Positions 1-10,212 of a stretch of 64,000 nt of DNA are shown here, one piece after another. Source of the DNA: Cryptomeria japonica (taxonomy: Eukaryota > Streptophyta > Pinopsida > Cupressales > Cupressaceae); NCBI RefSeq assembly GCF_030272615.1, contig NC_081406.1:115599783-115663782 (forward strand), given 5' to 3'. A model generated the notes under the pieces. That model saw only the letters and a list, made by a program, of their open reading frames with translations, had not been told where the DNA came from and made no database searches. Positions within the stretch are counted from its first letter, which is position 1. Every line of letters starts with the position of its first letter. Both the position numbers and the translations under genes were made by a program.

Positions 1-96
1 TTCATGACAACTAAAAGAATAATTACAATTTTCCAATTAATTATTTAATTCAAATATAGAAAAATTTGATACATTTTCTCAACACAACCAATGCCC

Positions 97-868
97 TATT
101 GGAAAATGCACACTCCAATGAGAAATTGTAGTTGATTGAAGGTATTGTCATTGATGGCAACCTTACAATCCTATGGCACCGACACTGACAGACTCTACAT
201 CGGCATACAGTTCACCGACAGTGAAAACATGTTCACTGACACCCTGACCGACAAGATTTTGTTTATTGTATTTTGTATTTAATTGTAAAATCTTTTTGAA
301 AGCCGACAAGGTGAATTGTAATAAGGCTCATATATAAGTATGAGATCTTAGAGAACATTTGTAATAGAGGAATATGTGAGATAGATAATATGTGCGAATA
401 TGAAGGCAAACTGTGGAATAAGGTTTATGATTGTTGCATGAGCTTAAACCAGTACTAGACCTGACATAGCAAATGCTGATCCGAAGCAGTACATGACATT
501 GGATTTATATAATCCACTTTTGTAAGTCAATGAGACTTCTCTTTTGTATTTAAGTAGTGAGCTTTAGATAGTTGGCCTTCCTGCATGTGCAGGCCCCTAT
601 TGTATCAGTAATATTCACTTATTGGCCAGTAAGCGAATATTATGGGTCACAAATCCCACCAAGGTTTTTCCCACACCAGGTTTCCTCGTTAAAAATATTG
701 TGTTATGGTGTGATTTCCATGTTGTGGTTATTGTTCTTATTTACTACATTAATTCTTGTTTACTGGTATACTGTTTTGAGATGCAATTCATTTAATAAGT
801 TAAGAAAATCCATTAACCAGCAAGATACTGATTCACCCCCCTTCTCAGTATCTTTGGGAATCCTAACA
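97..868 (+). repeat. 5' LTR of element 97-6768
   Basis: Direct repeat of 5986-6768 with scattered substitutions and small indels. A TATA box (TATATAAG, 331-338) marks the likely U3 promoter. It ends in TCCTAACA at 868, two bases before the primer binding site. Confidence 0.9.
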
Positions 869-870
869 AT

Positions 871-882
871 TGGTATTAGAGC
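871..882 (+). other. Primer binding site (tRNA-iMet type)
   Basis: TGGTATTAGAGC lies 2 bp after the 5' LTR. It differs at one position from the usual plant Copia site TGGTATCAGAGC, a C-to-T change. Confidence 0.85.
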
Positions 883-937
883 CTAGTCCTCTATTTTCAA
901 AAGCCTAACAACTTGAGGAAGATTCTGACACCGATAC

Positions 938-1941
938 AGATGGATAATCTAAGAAAGCAACTAGAAACATCTCTTGCAGATTATGATGCAGAAAGTTGAA
1001 AATTCAAAACTTTAAGATGATTTGAAGGCTGCACAGGAAATCATTCAAGGACTTTAGGAGAATCTCACTATTGCTAGGAACAAAAGAAGAGAACTTCATG
1101 AGAAGATACAGAGTGATGATGATGAAAAAGAGACTCTTAATGATCTGGTAAGCAAACTGAAACAAGAGAATATGTCTTTGAGAAATGAGATGCAAGACAT
1201 GGCCATGAGATTTTGTAAAGACACTGAGGACAGAAAGAAGAATGAAGATGGTTTCGCTAGAAGAATCAATGAGGCTACAAATGAAAATATAAGACTCAGT
1301 CATGAGAATGATATGTTAAAAAAACATATGATTCACTTGGAGCATGATAAAACTGAACTCATGAGACAAAAGGATTTCTTGGAAAATGAATTGGCTACTA
1401 CAAATCAACACAAGGAGAAATTCAAGAAAAGTTCAGAAGAACTTGATGACATGTTGAAAAATCAGAAACCTAATGGAGACACTAATGGACTTGGCTTTGA
1501 AGTTGGTGAAAGCTCCGACACTACAAACAAACATGATCACAGCAAACCGGTAAGACAACCTAATGCTTATAAATTTAATAGAAAATGCTTTAACTATAAC
1601 AAGTGTGGTCATAGAGAAATTAGTGTCGATCTAGAAACTATCTAAACACCAATGCACCCATTGGTCAATGTTCTAAATGTAATAAACTTGGACATAATTC
1701 AAAAAATTGCACAATGAATGTAAGATGTTATGTTTGTGGAAGATTTGGACACTTATCTAATCAATGCAAAACACATACCGACATAGGATATGGAAAAGCT
1801 ATTCAGAAAAACAATATGACTTGTTATGCTTGTAACAAGATTGGACATATTGCAAAATTTTGTAGAAGTAAGGCATCACCGACAAATAACAAAGGACCCA
1901 GTTTGAAAGGTAAAGAAAAGGTTGAAGAAGTAAAGCAATAA
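938..1941 (+). pseudogene. Gag remnant: coiled coil plus three to four CCHC zinc knuckles
   Basis: The frame begins near 938 and is broken by stops around 1000-1060 and 1645. The open part from 1172 is rich in Glu, Lys, Asn and Leu and should form a coiled coil. A damaged knuckle follows (CFNYNKCGHRE, near 1588), then three good ones of C-x2-C-x4-H-x4-C type: CSKCNKLGHNSKNC, CYVCGRFGHLSNQC (near 1726) and CYACNKIGHIAKFC (near 1821). Knuckles of this type bind RNA in retroelement Gag. The usual N-terminal UBN2-type capsid domain of Copia Gag is not visible, so this is a 3' portion of gag. A lysine-rich tail ends at 1941. As it stands the gene cannot make full-length Gag. Confidence 0.75.
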
Positions 1942-2448
1942 TTTTCAAAACAATGGATCAGAAAATCAGATATGAATGTTAATGAAGCTATTCCTTCATC
2001 GGTAGAACAAAGTATTACTCCACCGGCAGGAGATTCTTCATCTAACTGAAAATAAACCTTTTGGGGGTATGGCAACAAATTGAAAAACATGCTAATTTAC
2101 CCTCGGTTTATAGTAAGAAGTTGAAATGCTTCTTTACAGGAAAATGTGTTAATTTTTCACTTAATCGACAAACATTAAATGCGGCAATTGAAGGGAATGA
2201 CACTATAAAGTAAGTGTTTTGGTTCTTTTTTCATTCATCGAGCATTCAAACTTCCTTAGAGTGCGAAATTATTGAGCGAAGGCATCGATAGCGAGAAGTG
2301 AAGCAAATCATTCAAGCACTCATACCTAAAGGCTGATTAAGGTATTTATAACTATGGCTTCCTCCTTTGCACTTGAATTCATTGCAAGCCCTACTGTAGT
2401 TGAGTTGTTAAGTGCCCTAGGCCCTTATTTAAAATCATTCCCAAAATT

Positions 2449-5400
2449 GTGAAGAAAGATGATACCCTAGGAGCATTCTCAAAAATACCTAAGGGAGTTG
2501 CTTATGTCAAGGATCCTAGAATCTACATACATTGTCATATAGATGAACTAGGAGATGATGAGATTAAGAACATGTACATGACCCTTATATGTGATGAAAA
2601 TGGAAATGTTAAATCAGAACACAAGATAATTGAAACCCTACGTTTTGTGGACATTCTTAGTATCCCTGATTTTCCGAAGGATGTTATAAGGATCGTGCTA
2701 AGCAGAGTTCGTGGAGAGTTCTTTTGGTTAGATTCAATTCATAAGCTAACCAAAGAAGCAGTTAGGGCAGTGACAGGCTTACCTTCCACCGGCAGTAGGC
2801 CTGACAAGACTAAAAAGATTCCAAATGACACTGTAATAACCCTAACCGGTGCAACCTTTGATAAGAGATCCCTAAGAGTAAATGATGTTAAGGATATCAA
2901 TGTAAGGTTCATAAGCATAATTCTTGGATAGAAGGTTACACATGCCAACAGATTAAACCTTGTTTCCAGCTTATGTATCAAAAGTGCCTATGACATGGTA
3001 AATAACAATGCAAAAATTGATATTTGCGAATGGTTGAAAGATGAACTGATAGAGAATCTGGGGAAGATAAAAGGTGATAAGAAAGGTACATTCAGATTCG
3101 GCAACCTTCTTGTATGTTTAATGTTATATATTACCAAGTAAGTTCTCAGTATTGGAAGAAAGGATTTTGGTTTTGACATCCCGATAGGAAAATAACTTCT
3201 GGACATACTCAACAACATGGGAGATGACAAAGAAAAGATTATAAATGAACATTTTCAAATGCTAAAGGCTAAAATGAAAACTAGGATAAGGCTATCTCAA
3301 ACTATTGTTGACAAATATCAAAAGGAGATATGCTTTGTAATTAAGAAAGATGAAATCTAGATGGAGGCAGTGCTCCCAAGGACTATTTGGGTTACTGAAA
3401 TGGGATATGAGGCAGATGACAATATAATTGAAACTTATACAAAATCCCTCTTAGAAGCCCCTAAAGAACCGACAGAAAAAGTATTTGGCAATGCTGAAAC
3501 AATTGAAAGAGGTATTCAATCTCAGAAAAGAATAAAGAAAACTGAGCAGATAGTTAGGAAAGGAACAAGGTAGGCTAAAGCTATCAAAGAGGATGTATTA
3601 AATAAAACTGGTATTAAGGAGAGTGACTTAGAAGGACTACAACTGAAAACACATCTTTCACTGGTTGCTACCTCCTCTGATAGTGAGATACCAACACCGA
3701 CACTCGCTCCTACACCAAAAAGAACAAGATAGAAACAATAGGTAGTTAGGCCTCCGGCACGGAAGTTGACACCAAAGAAGAGGAAACAAAAACAAGTTGT
3801 TCCTCCACTTGACAAACTTCTGAGTGAAATAATTGAAGATGGCAAATTGGCTAACATTAGCAAGTTGTATAACACACTATCAGATGATGAAAAAGAAAGT
3901 ACAATAAATAGTGTTATTTTACATCTTGATATTTATAAGAATTTTTTGATGGAAGTTGTAGATGATATACCCAATGACTTGTACAGAAGATTAGAAGCTA
4001 GAAGGGTAGCAATTATGGAATTAGATAAAAAGATCAAAATAAAAAAATTACTTGCAGTTCACCCACTGAACTCAACTCAAGAGATTGATGAGTTAATCAC
4101 TGAGGCTAACTAGACAGTATTCTCAACTGGTCATCGACATGTAGCACTGATGGCAGGCAGAGTAAATGAATATTAGAAGAAACTGCAGACAAGTGAGATA
4201 TATTCTTTGTTGAAAAAGAGAAACAAGAAGAGCTTAAGAGACCAAAGAATTTTAAAGTCTATCAAAAAGAAAAGGACAAGGATAAGGGGAAAGGTAAGAT
4301 AGGTGGACCTCTGAGCATAAAGGTGACAGATAACTTACCCCCACCTTCCTCTGATACTCCACCGGCACAAACTACTGATGCTCCACCCACAACATAGAGT
4401 ATGGAGATAACACATGAAGATACAAATCCTAATTCAGAAGTGTTGTACACAATGAATATCGACACATAGGAAGTAAACATTGTGGTTGATAAGAAATCAA
4501 GTGAGAAAAGAGATGTGGCAACTAAGCCACCAGTAGAAGACACAATAGTTGAAACAAATGTTGAAAATACAGTTGGAGACATTGAAATTGGGAGTGAGCA
4601 ACAAACTGAACAGACAATAGATATAGGAAAGGCAGATACCACAGGTATACATACTGATGTATCTACCGAGCAACTGACAACTAATGAGACTGAAAAACCT
4701 ACCAAGTCACCGGTAGTAGACAGTACAGAGGCACCATCAGAGAAACCATCATTAGAGAGCACTAAGAAATTGGTAGAGACACACACAGAGAAACATGTAG
4801 AGCAACAGGATTCACAGGTACATACACAAATAGCGCCATTGACTACATATGGTAAACCTAAACCTTTGGTAGTGGAAATGCAAACACAAACTGACCCTCG
4901 AGAGAAAGAGGAAAGCAAAGCTACTACTACCACCAATGGATTACAAATTGTGAAGGGGACAGTCATCTGAAACCTCTATTGAATTCAAACCAACCAATGT
5001 GACAGAGGTATTACTAGATTCTATCAAGAAAATAACAGACTGTAATGCACTAGCATATAAGGCTATATATGACACTTTACAAATTTTAAAATTGATAGCA
5101 CCTAAGTGTAATATAGAGAATAAAGATTCATTGAGCCAATTAGACACTTTGTCTAAGTACATAACTGACAACCTACTGACAATTGATCAAATCAATGAGG
5201 AGACATTCATAGAGAAAATGAATAAAGAGAAGGAAAAATTCTTTGAGGAGACAGTCAAGAAAATAAAGGAACATATGGATACCTTATTACCGGTACTAGG
5301 CAAGACAATTTTGGACTTCAAGAAACTATATAGAGATACATGCAAAACAAACATTTTGACAATAGATATAGATAAACAGATCAACATAGCTCAAAAGGAA

Positions 5401-5766
5401 ATCAATGATATTGCTAACAACTTGATAGGTTCATCGGATTCAATATCGGTAGTAGAGCAAGAAATTACCGGATTTAAAGCGAGAATTGAAAAACTTGAAA
5501 AAGATAAGGAAAGATTAAGGTTTAGGGCAAAAGAACTAAAGTACAGACAAAGTCCTAAACTGGATATCCTCATCTCTTTGAGAAAAGAGATTTTTGAGGC
5601 TCTTGTTCCAGGACTTAAGACACCGGAAGAGAAAATGCACTTTCTTTCCAGTACAATTCAGAGGGTTGAAGAAGCATTGAAGGACAGTGAGAGATTATAC
5701 AATAGTCTAAATGTTTCTTTAGCAGAGTTATGTCAGATTGTAACCCACCAGTTACAAGGATCATGA
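2449..5766 (+). pseudogene. Accessory retroelement frame: globular domain, basic stretch, coiled coil
   Basis: A protein of roughly 1,100 residues is recoverable in pieces: 2449-2931, 3361-3573 and 3766-4113 share one frame and are separated by single stop codons (for example TAG at 2929); 4482-4970 is in another frame; 4999-5766 returns to the first. The N-terminal 300 residues look globular. A Lys/Arg-rich stretch near 3715-3795 could be a nuclear localisation signal. A Thr/Glu/Pro-rich linker follows (4482-4970), then about 250 residues of strong coiled coil (4999-5766). I do not recognise a catalytic domain and assign no function. The position just before the purine tract matches where SIRE-type Copia elements keep an extra env-like or coiled-coil frame, but here pol is absent. 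Confidence 0.65.
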
Positions 5767-5811
5767 TAGGAACTACACTCAATTGACATTGAATGACAAC
5801 CTTTGTCATTG

Positions 5812-5985
5812 ATGCCAAAGGGGGAGTAGTAGAGGATGAGAAAAAAGGATATGACAGAAGAGATCACCAGCTCAAGGGGAGCACATAGTTTTGACAGTTC
5901 TGGTAAGATAGTTTTGAACAACATTTTTGGATACACATTTTGGCTTTTTCTCATGAGTGTTGCCATCAATGCCAAAGGGGGAGAT
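5812..5985 (+). other. Duplicated polypurine tract
   Basis: ATGCCAAAGGGGGAG occurs at 5812-5826 and again at 5969-5983, the second abutting the 3' LTR. The distal copy is the expected plus-strand priming site. The proximal copy may be a second priming site or a relic. Confidence 0.75.
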
Positions 5986-6768
5986 TGTTGGCAAATGCAC
6001 ACTCCAATGAGAAATTGTAGGTGATTGAAGGTATTGTCATTGATGGAAACCTTACAATCCTATGGCACCAGTAGGCACCGGCACCGACAGACTCTACATC
6101 GATATAAAATTCACCGACAGTGAAATGATGTTCACCGACACCCTGGCCGACAAGATTTTGTTTATTTTATTTTCTATTTAATTGTAAAATCTTTTTGAAA
6201 GCCGACAAGGCGAATTGTAATAAGGCTCATATATAAGTATGAGATCTTAGAGAACATTTGTAATAGAGGAATATGCGAGATAGATAATACGTGCGAATAT
6301 TAAGGCAGATTGTGGAATAAGGTTTATGATTGTTGCATGAGCTTAAACCGGTACTGAACCTGGCATAACAAAAGCTGATCCAGAGCAGTACATGACATTG
6401 GATTTATATAATCCACTTTTGTAAGTCAGTGAGACTTCTCTTTTGTATTTAAGCAGCGAGCTTTAGGCAATTGGCCTTCCTGCATGTGCAGGCCCCTATT
6501 GTATTAGTAATATTCACTTATTGGCCAGTAAGCGAATATTGTGGGTCACAAATCCCACCGAGGTTTTTCCCATACCGGGTTTCCTCATTAAAAATATTGT
6601 GTTATGGTGTTCTTTCAATGTTGTGGTTGTTGTTCTTATTTATTGCATTAATTCTTGTTTACCGGTATACTGTTTTGAGATGCAATTCATTTAATAAGTT
6701 AAGAAAATCTATTAACCGACAAGATATTGATTCACCCCCCCCTCTCAGTAGTTTTGGGAATCCTAACA
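5986..6768 (+). repeat. 3' LTR of element 97-6768
   Basis: Starts TGTTGGCAAATG and ends CCTAACA. It is slightly longer than the 5' copy because of small insertions, for example near 6066. It is followed directly by the target duplication TGCCC. Confidence 0.9.
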
Positions 6769-6773
6769 TGCCC

Positions 6774-7244
6774 ATGTTAAAAGGAGATCCCTCGATGGAA
6801 TGCAAGCAATACCTTCAATCAAGAAAGACAAATTTTTGTGACTACGGAGGTAAGAATCATCTACCATGAGCTGGTAAACAAAGCCGTCCAGAACTAGTGC
6901 CCATATCAACCACCAAAGATAAAGGATGCCTATAAGAAATAGGAGGACCAATCACTGCAAAGTGTTGTAGATGTGGGCAAATAAAAAAAAATGCCTATCA
7001 CAAGGAGCTCCAAAACATGCAACAAAAAATCAAATCATTGTCACCAATGATACCATAGGCTTCTTAAGGAAGAAACAAAAGCTTCAAAATGAACAAAGGT
7101 GTTGGATCAACCCACCAAATAATAAAAAACCCTTGATCAGGAAAAACTACCAATCCTTGAACTATATACCAGAACCACCAACCTAGACCTCATAAACACA
7201 TTATTGATGAAAACTCTCATAAAGGAAGGAAGGTGCAAAGAGTT
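6774..7244 (-). mobile_element. Degraded interior of the older element, no coding recognised
   Basis: The stretch lies between the inserted element 97-6768 and the minus-strand LTR/primer site at 7245-7461, so it is most simply the 5' leader of that older element. I could not match any reading frame here to a retroelement protein. Confidence 0.35.
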
Positions 7245-7461
7245 GTTCTAATACCATGTTAGAGTGGGTGTTTCCACCTTATCCAGGAACCAATCTGCAA
7301 ACCATCCTTCACACATGAGAGACGCAACCTTAGATAGAATAATATTTCACCAATAAACAAATATATTGAGGTAAGAAATAATGTACATAAGCCTTGCTTA
7401 TAAAGCAATGGCAAAAGTGGGAGCACCAATAACATGTGAGGGTAGGTGCAACCACTTGACA
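7245..7461 (-). repeat. Short Copia-type LTR plus primer binding site, minus strand
   Basis: Read on the minus strand, a segment starting TGTCAAGTGG (7461) and ending CTCTAACA (7257) is followed at once by TGGTATTAGAAC (7256-7245), a tRNA-Met type primer site. The segment contains a TATA-like TTTATAAGC (about 7400). At 205 bp the LTR is short, as in TRIM elements. Its interior would run left, where element 97-6768 has inserted, so the partner LTR is presumably outside the window. The far LTR edge is a guess based on TG...CA. Confidence 0.5.
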
Positions 7462-7899
7462 CAAAATACTAGATTTAGGTAATAAAATAATATTAGATTT
7501 TACCTAACCACATAGAAATATTAAATGTTAGTTACCCTATTTAAAACTTAATAAACGTAAACATGTAAGCCACTATTTACTCTAATATAAAGCAATGATA
7601 ATGATTCTAAACATGAACTCTCAAGAAAAATAGAAATTGTCAAAGATTTATCTAAACAAGATTATCAAGACTTTGAAGACTGTTATATCTATGAATATCT
7701 CTTACATTCTTATTTAAAAATATACACTCCTAAAAAACAATACTTATATAATCTTACACAAACTAAGAAAACCATATAAAAATTATATTTTGTTAAAAAT
7801 AAAATCTCTTATAATGAGAATTCTTCATATAATAGATTTTTTAACCATGATAAAATTCTTTGCCCTGATAAATTTATTAGCCTTTATGGATATTTGAAA

Positions 7900-8190
7900 C
7901 AAAACAAAGGCTGCACTTGAAACTTCCTTATGAATTCCAATGTTTTGTGTGGTCATGCGCGACCCTCTACTTCAATGATAGCGCGTGGAATTTTATTACT
8001 TGTACATCTGAATATGTCAGAAAGAGACAAACGAAATTCGTGTTGAATTTGTCTTCATGAAAGGAGTCAAATTGGCGTATTGACTCCGCTGGTTTTGCTA
8101 CGGTCTTTCTCTCGCTCTTCTCTTCATATCTCTCTGCTATAAGTTGTCATTCATCTTCACTCTTTAGTAGAAGATGAAAATGAAAGAAAA
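7900..8190 (+). promoter_or_regulatory. Orphan LRK10L promoter (copy 1)
   Basis: The segment matches the promoter of gene A block by block: GGTCATGCGCGACC, AGCGCGTGGAATTTTA (near 7979), AGAGACAA, the W-box palindrome GGAGTCAA...TTGACTCC (8063-8087), a pyrimidine-rich run and CTATAAG (about 8137). It reaches an ATGAAAATG equivalent to the start codon of the relatives (about 8174) and then diverges, so no gene follows. Homology to copy 4 also extends upstream (7590-7900 against 23670-24010), which suggests these two came from one larger duplication. Confidence 0.75.
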
Positions 8191-8740
8191 CAGACATTCA
8201 AGAGATTGGTATATATTCATATGATAGGTTGGCCAACTCAAATGAGGCATCGATGGTGAGGAGTCGGTCTGTTGTGTCTACTGATACACTCGAGTCAATT
8301 TGCATCACATTTTTATATAGATTTTATTTTTAATTTTTTCTCACTATTTTAGGATAAAGATTTTATTTATTTTTATAAGGAATTCTAGGTACATTAATGA
8401 TAACATTGGATAGTTATTATTCAAACTTAGAATCTATTTGTGTCTAGTGACATTTTCTATCTTTGAGCCATTTGTCTTTTAATGATGGAAACTTTCAAAT
8501 TTTCTTAGAAATGTATTTCAATTCCAACACATCCTCTAGGATACATTCATATTGAGATCAACTATAATACCCAATTTTAACATGATATAATTTAATTCTA
8601 ATAAATTTTAGTTGTGACAAAATTTTGAATACGATACATAATTTGTAATTTTGATTATTTTAATTTGTACTAAAAATTACTTCATTATAATTAAAAAAAA
8701 TTGATATACTAAATCCAATAACTAATTAATTTAAATTATT

Positions 8741-8960
8741 TCACTAATTTATACTTATAAATAATACATTTAATAATATTCATATATATTATATTAGTTT
8801 TCATAAAATAAAAAATTTAACGATAAATTTATTAGCTATTGTTAGTTATTTCATTAATTTATACTTATAAATAATATATTTAATAATCTACATATATATT
8901 ATATCATTTTTCATAAAATTAAAAAATTAACTATAAATTTTTTTATCTATTGTTAATTAA
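8741..8960. repeat. 110-bp AT-rich tandem duplication
   Basis: Two copies, 8741-8850 and 8851-8960, share the block TTTATACTTATAAATAATA and following sequence. A shorter block (AATTAAAAAAAATTGATATA) also recurs at about 8691 and 8968. The whole interval 8300-9050 is very AT-rich and I see no gene in it. Confidence 0.8.
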
Positions 8961-9139
8961 ATTTGATTATAATTAAAAAAAATTGATATACTAAATCTAC
9001 TTACTAATTTAATCTAAATTAATCTATACATTATTCACATAATTTCATTAATTTATTCTAGATCACATTTCAAAAAAGTTTATTTTCCTTTACGCAATCC
9101 TAACCTTATGAGGCTAGAGACTTGATCAATAGATTCCAG

Positions 9140-9208
9140 TAAATTGGTGTAATCAAATAAGCTGATTTGATTGGTAAATTGGTGTAGTCAAATAAGTTGA
9201 TTCCCTTA
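9140..9208. repeat. Short tandem repeat upstream of gene A
   Basis: TAAATTGGTGTA(A/G)TCAAATAAG(C/T)TGATT occurs twice with a period of about 37 bp. The same flank near 13120-13180 has a single related copy. Confidence 0.7.
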
Positions 9209-9386
9209 CATATGTGGAGAGCCACTAAAATCTCTTTAGAATTTGGTCAAGCCATCTAAATGGTAAAGATTAGCTATAGAGTCCACACACCCCAACAATC
9301 ATGTTCCTAAAAACTTCGCATCTTCCAAGAACAATGAGATAAACACCAGACGCATCTTTCCAGGCTCCAAAAAGACAGTACGGATT

Positions 9387-9406
9387 GACTAACACGCGTG
9401 TTAGTC
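9387..9406. other. Perfect 20-bp palindrome
   Basis: GACTAACACGCGTGTTAGTC reads the same on both strands. It lies in a small CpG-rich island (about 9380-9480) within AT-rich DNA. GATTGACTAAC, which contains a W-box core, appears at each side of the island (9383 and about 9446). It is about 800 bp upstream of gene A. Confidence 0.8.
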
Positions 9407-9633
9407 GCGTGTTTTACACCGTCGATTTTGCAATTAACGGCTGCGATTGACTAACCTGTCAGTAACACGCTGTACGAAAGGTCTGTTTGGTCTGGTTTGG
9501 AGCTAAAATAACTGTGGCCGATAAACACCTAGGTAGTACCCCCACATTTCATATTATGGATTCACTGCAATTTCAACTCTTTGTAGAGCTATTTCGTAGA
9601 AATTTCCCAACGCTAGGGAAGCTTAAATTCAAT

Positions 9634-9775
9634 AGATCTCAGAGCTTCAAGTGTTCTTAGAAATCTTTGTCTATCTGAGTATCAGAAATGAAATTCTTCT
9701 CTATAAAATTTATATAGATTTCAGAACTTCAAGTGTTCTTAGAAACCTGTCTATCTGAGTATCGGAAATGAAAAT
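9634..9775. repeat. 82-bp tandem repeat upstream of gene A
   Basis: CTTCAAGTGTTCTTAGAAA and the flanking sequence occur twice with a period of 82 bp (from 9634 and from 9716). The second copy is slightly shorter. Confidence 0.8.
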
Positions 9776-9849
9776 CTTGGAAGAGTTTAAAAAACTAAAT
9801 TCCTCTTTAATAAGACTTTTATTTTTGATCGCTAATAGAGGTTTCCCTC

Positions 9850-10212
9850 TCAGAAGGCTACACTTGAAACTTCCTTTATGAACTGACTGTTTCACGGAAT
9901 TCGGATGCTTTCTGTGGTCATGAGCGGCTCTGATGGCTTAAACAAAAGCGCGTGGAATTTTATCACTAGTACATAGCGGATAGAGACAACCGAAGTCGTT
10001 GAGAAATTCTCGTGATAAATTTATCTTCGTCAATTGAGTAGGGGCAACGGAAAGAAGAGTCAATATGGCGTATTGACTCCGATACTTTTTCTACGGTCTT
10101 CCTAAACCCGGATCTTTCTCTCGCCCTTCTCTCGCATATATTTCTCTCCTATTAAGCTGCCATCCATGTTTCCCTCTTTACCTCATCTCTTTTCTTCTTA
10201 CTCTTGTAACGA
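9850..10212 (+). promoter_or_regulatory. Promoter of receptor kinase gene A (copy 2)
   Basis: Contains AGCGCGTGGAATTTTA (about 9946), the inverted W-box pair AGAGTCAA...TTGACTCC (10056-10080), pyrimidine-rich CTCTCGCCCTTCTCTCGC, and CTATTAAG (10149-10156) as a TATA variant. TTGAC is the core of WRKY binding sites. All these blocks recur in order in the other four promoter copies, so they are the conserved functional candidates. Confidence 0.7.

Larger units (their letters stand above)
97..6768 (+). mobile_element. Non-autonomous LTR retrotransposon, Copia/SIRE-like, gag plus accessory frame
   Basis: A complete LTR element of about 6.7 kb. Long terminal repeats lie at 97-868 and 5986-6768, flanked by the 5-bp duplication TGCCC (92-96 and 6769-6773). 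A primer binding site complementary to initiator tRNA-Met (TGGTATTAGAGC, 871-882) follows the 5' repeat and a purine tract precedes the 3' repeat. Inside are a gag remnant with zinc knuckles and a long accessory frame. I could not find protease, integrase, reverse transcriptase or RNase H motifs in any frame. The tRNA-Met site and the AAAGGGGGAGAT tract fit Copia elements, and the duplicated purine tract fits the SIRE group; that placement is inference. The element would have to move with enzymes from a relative. The first dinucleotide of the 5' repeat has changed from TG to TA. Confidence 0.88.

Noticed and set aside
4262-4966. Minus-strand open frame of 234 residues rich in Val, Ser and Cys
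   Set aside because: It is the antisense of the Thr/Glu-rich linker of the accessory frame at 2449-5766; it has no domain and its composition follows from the sense codons.
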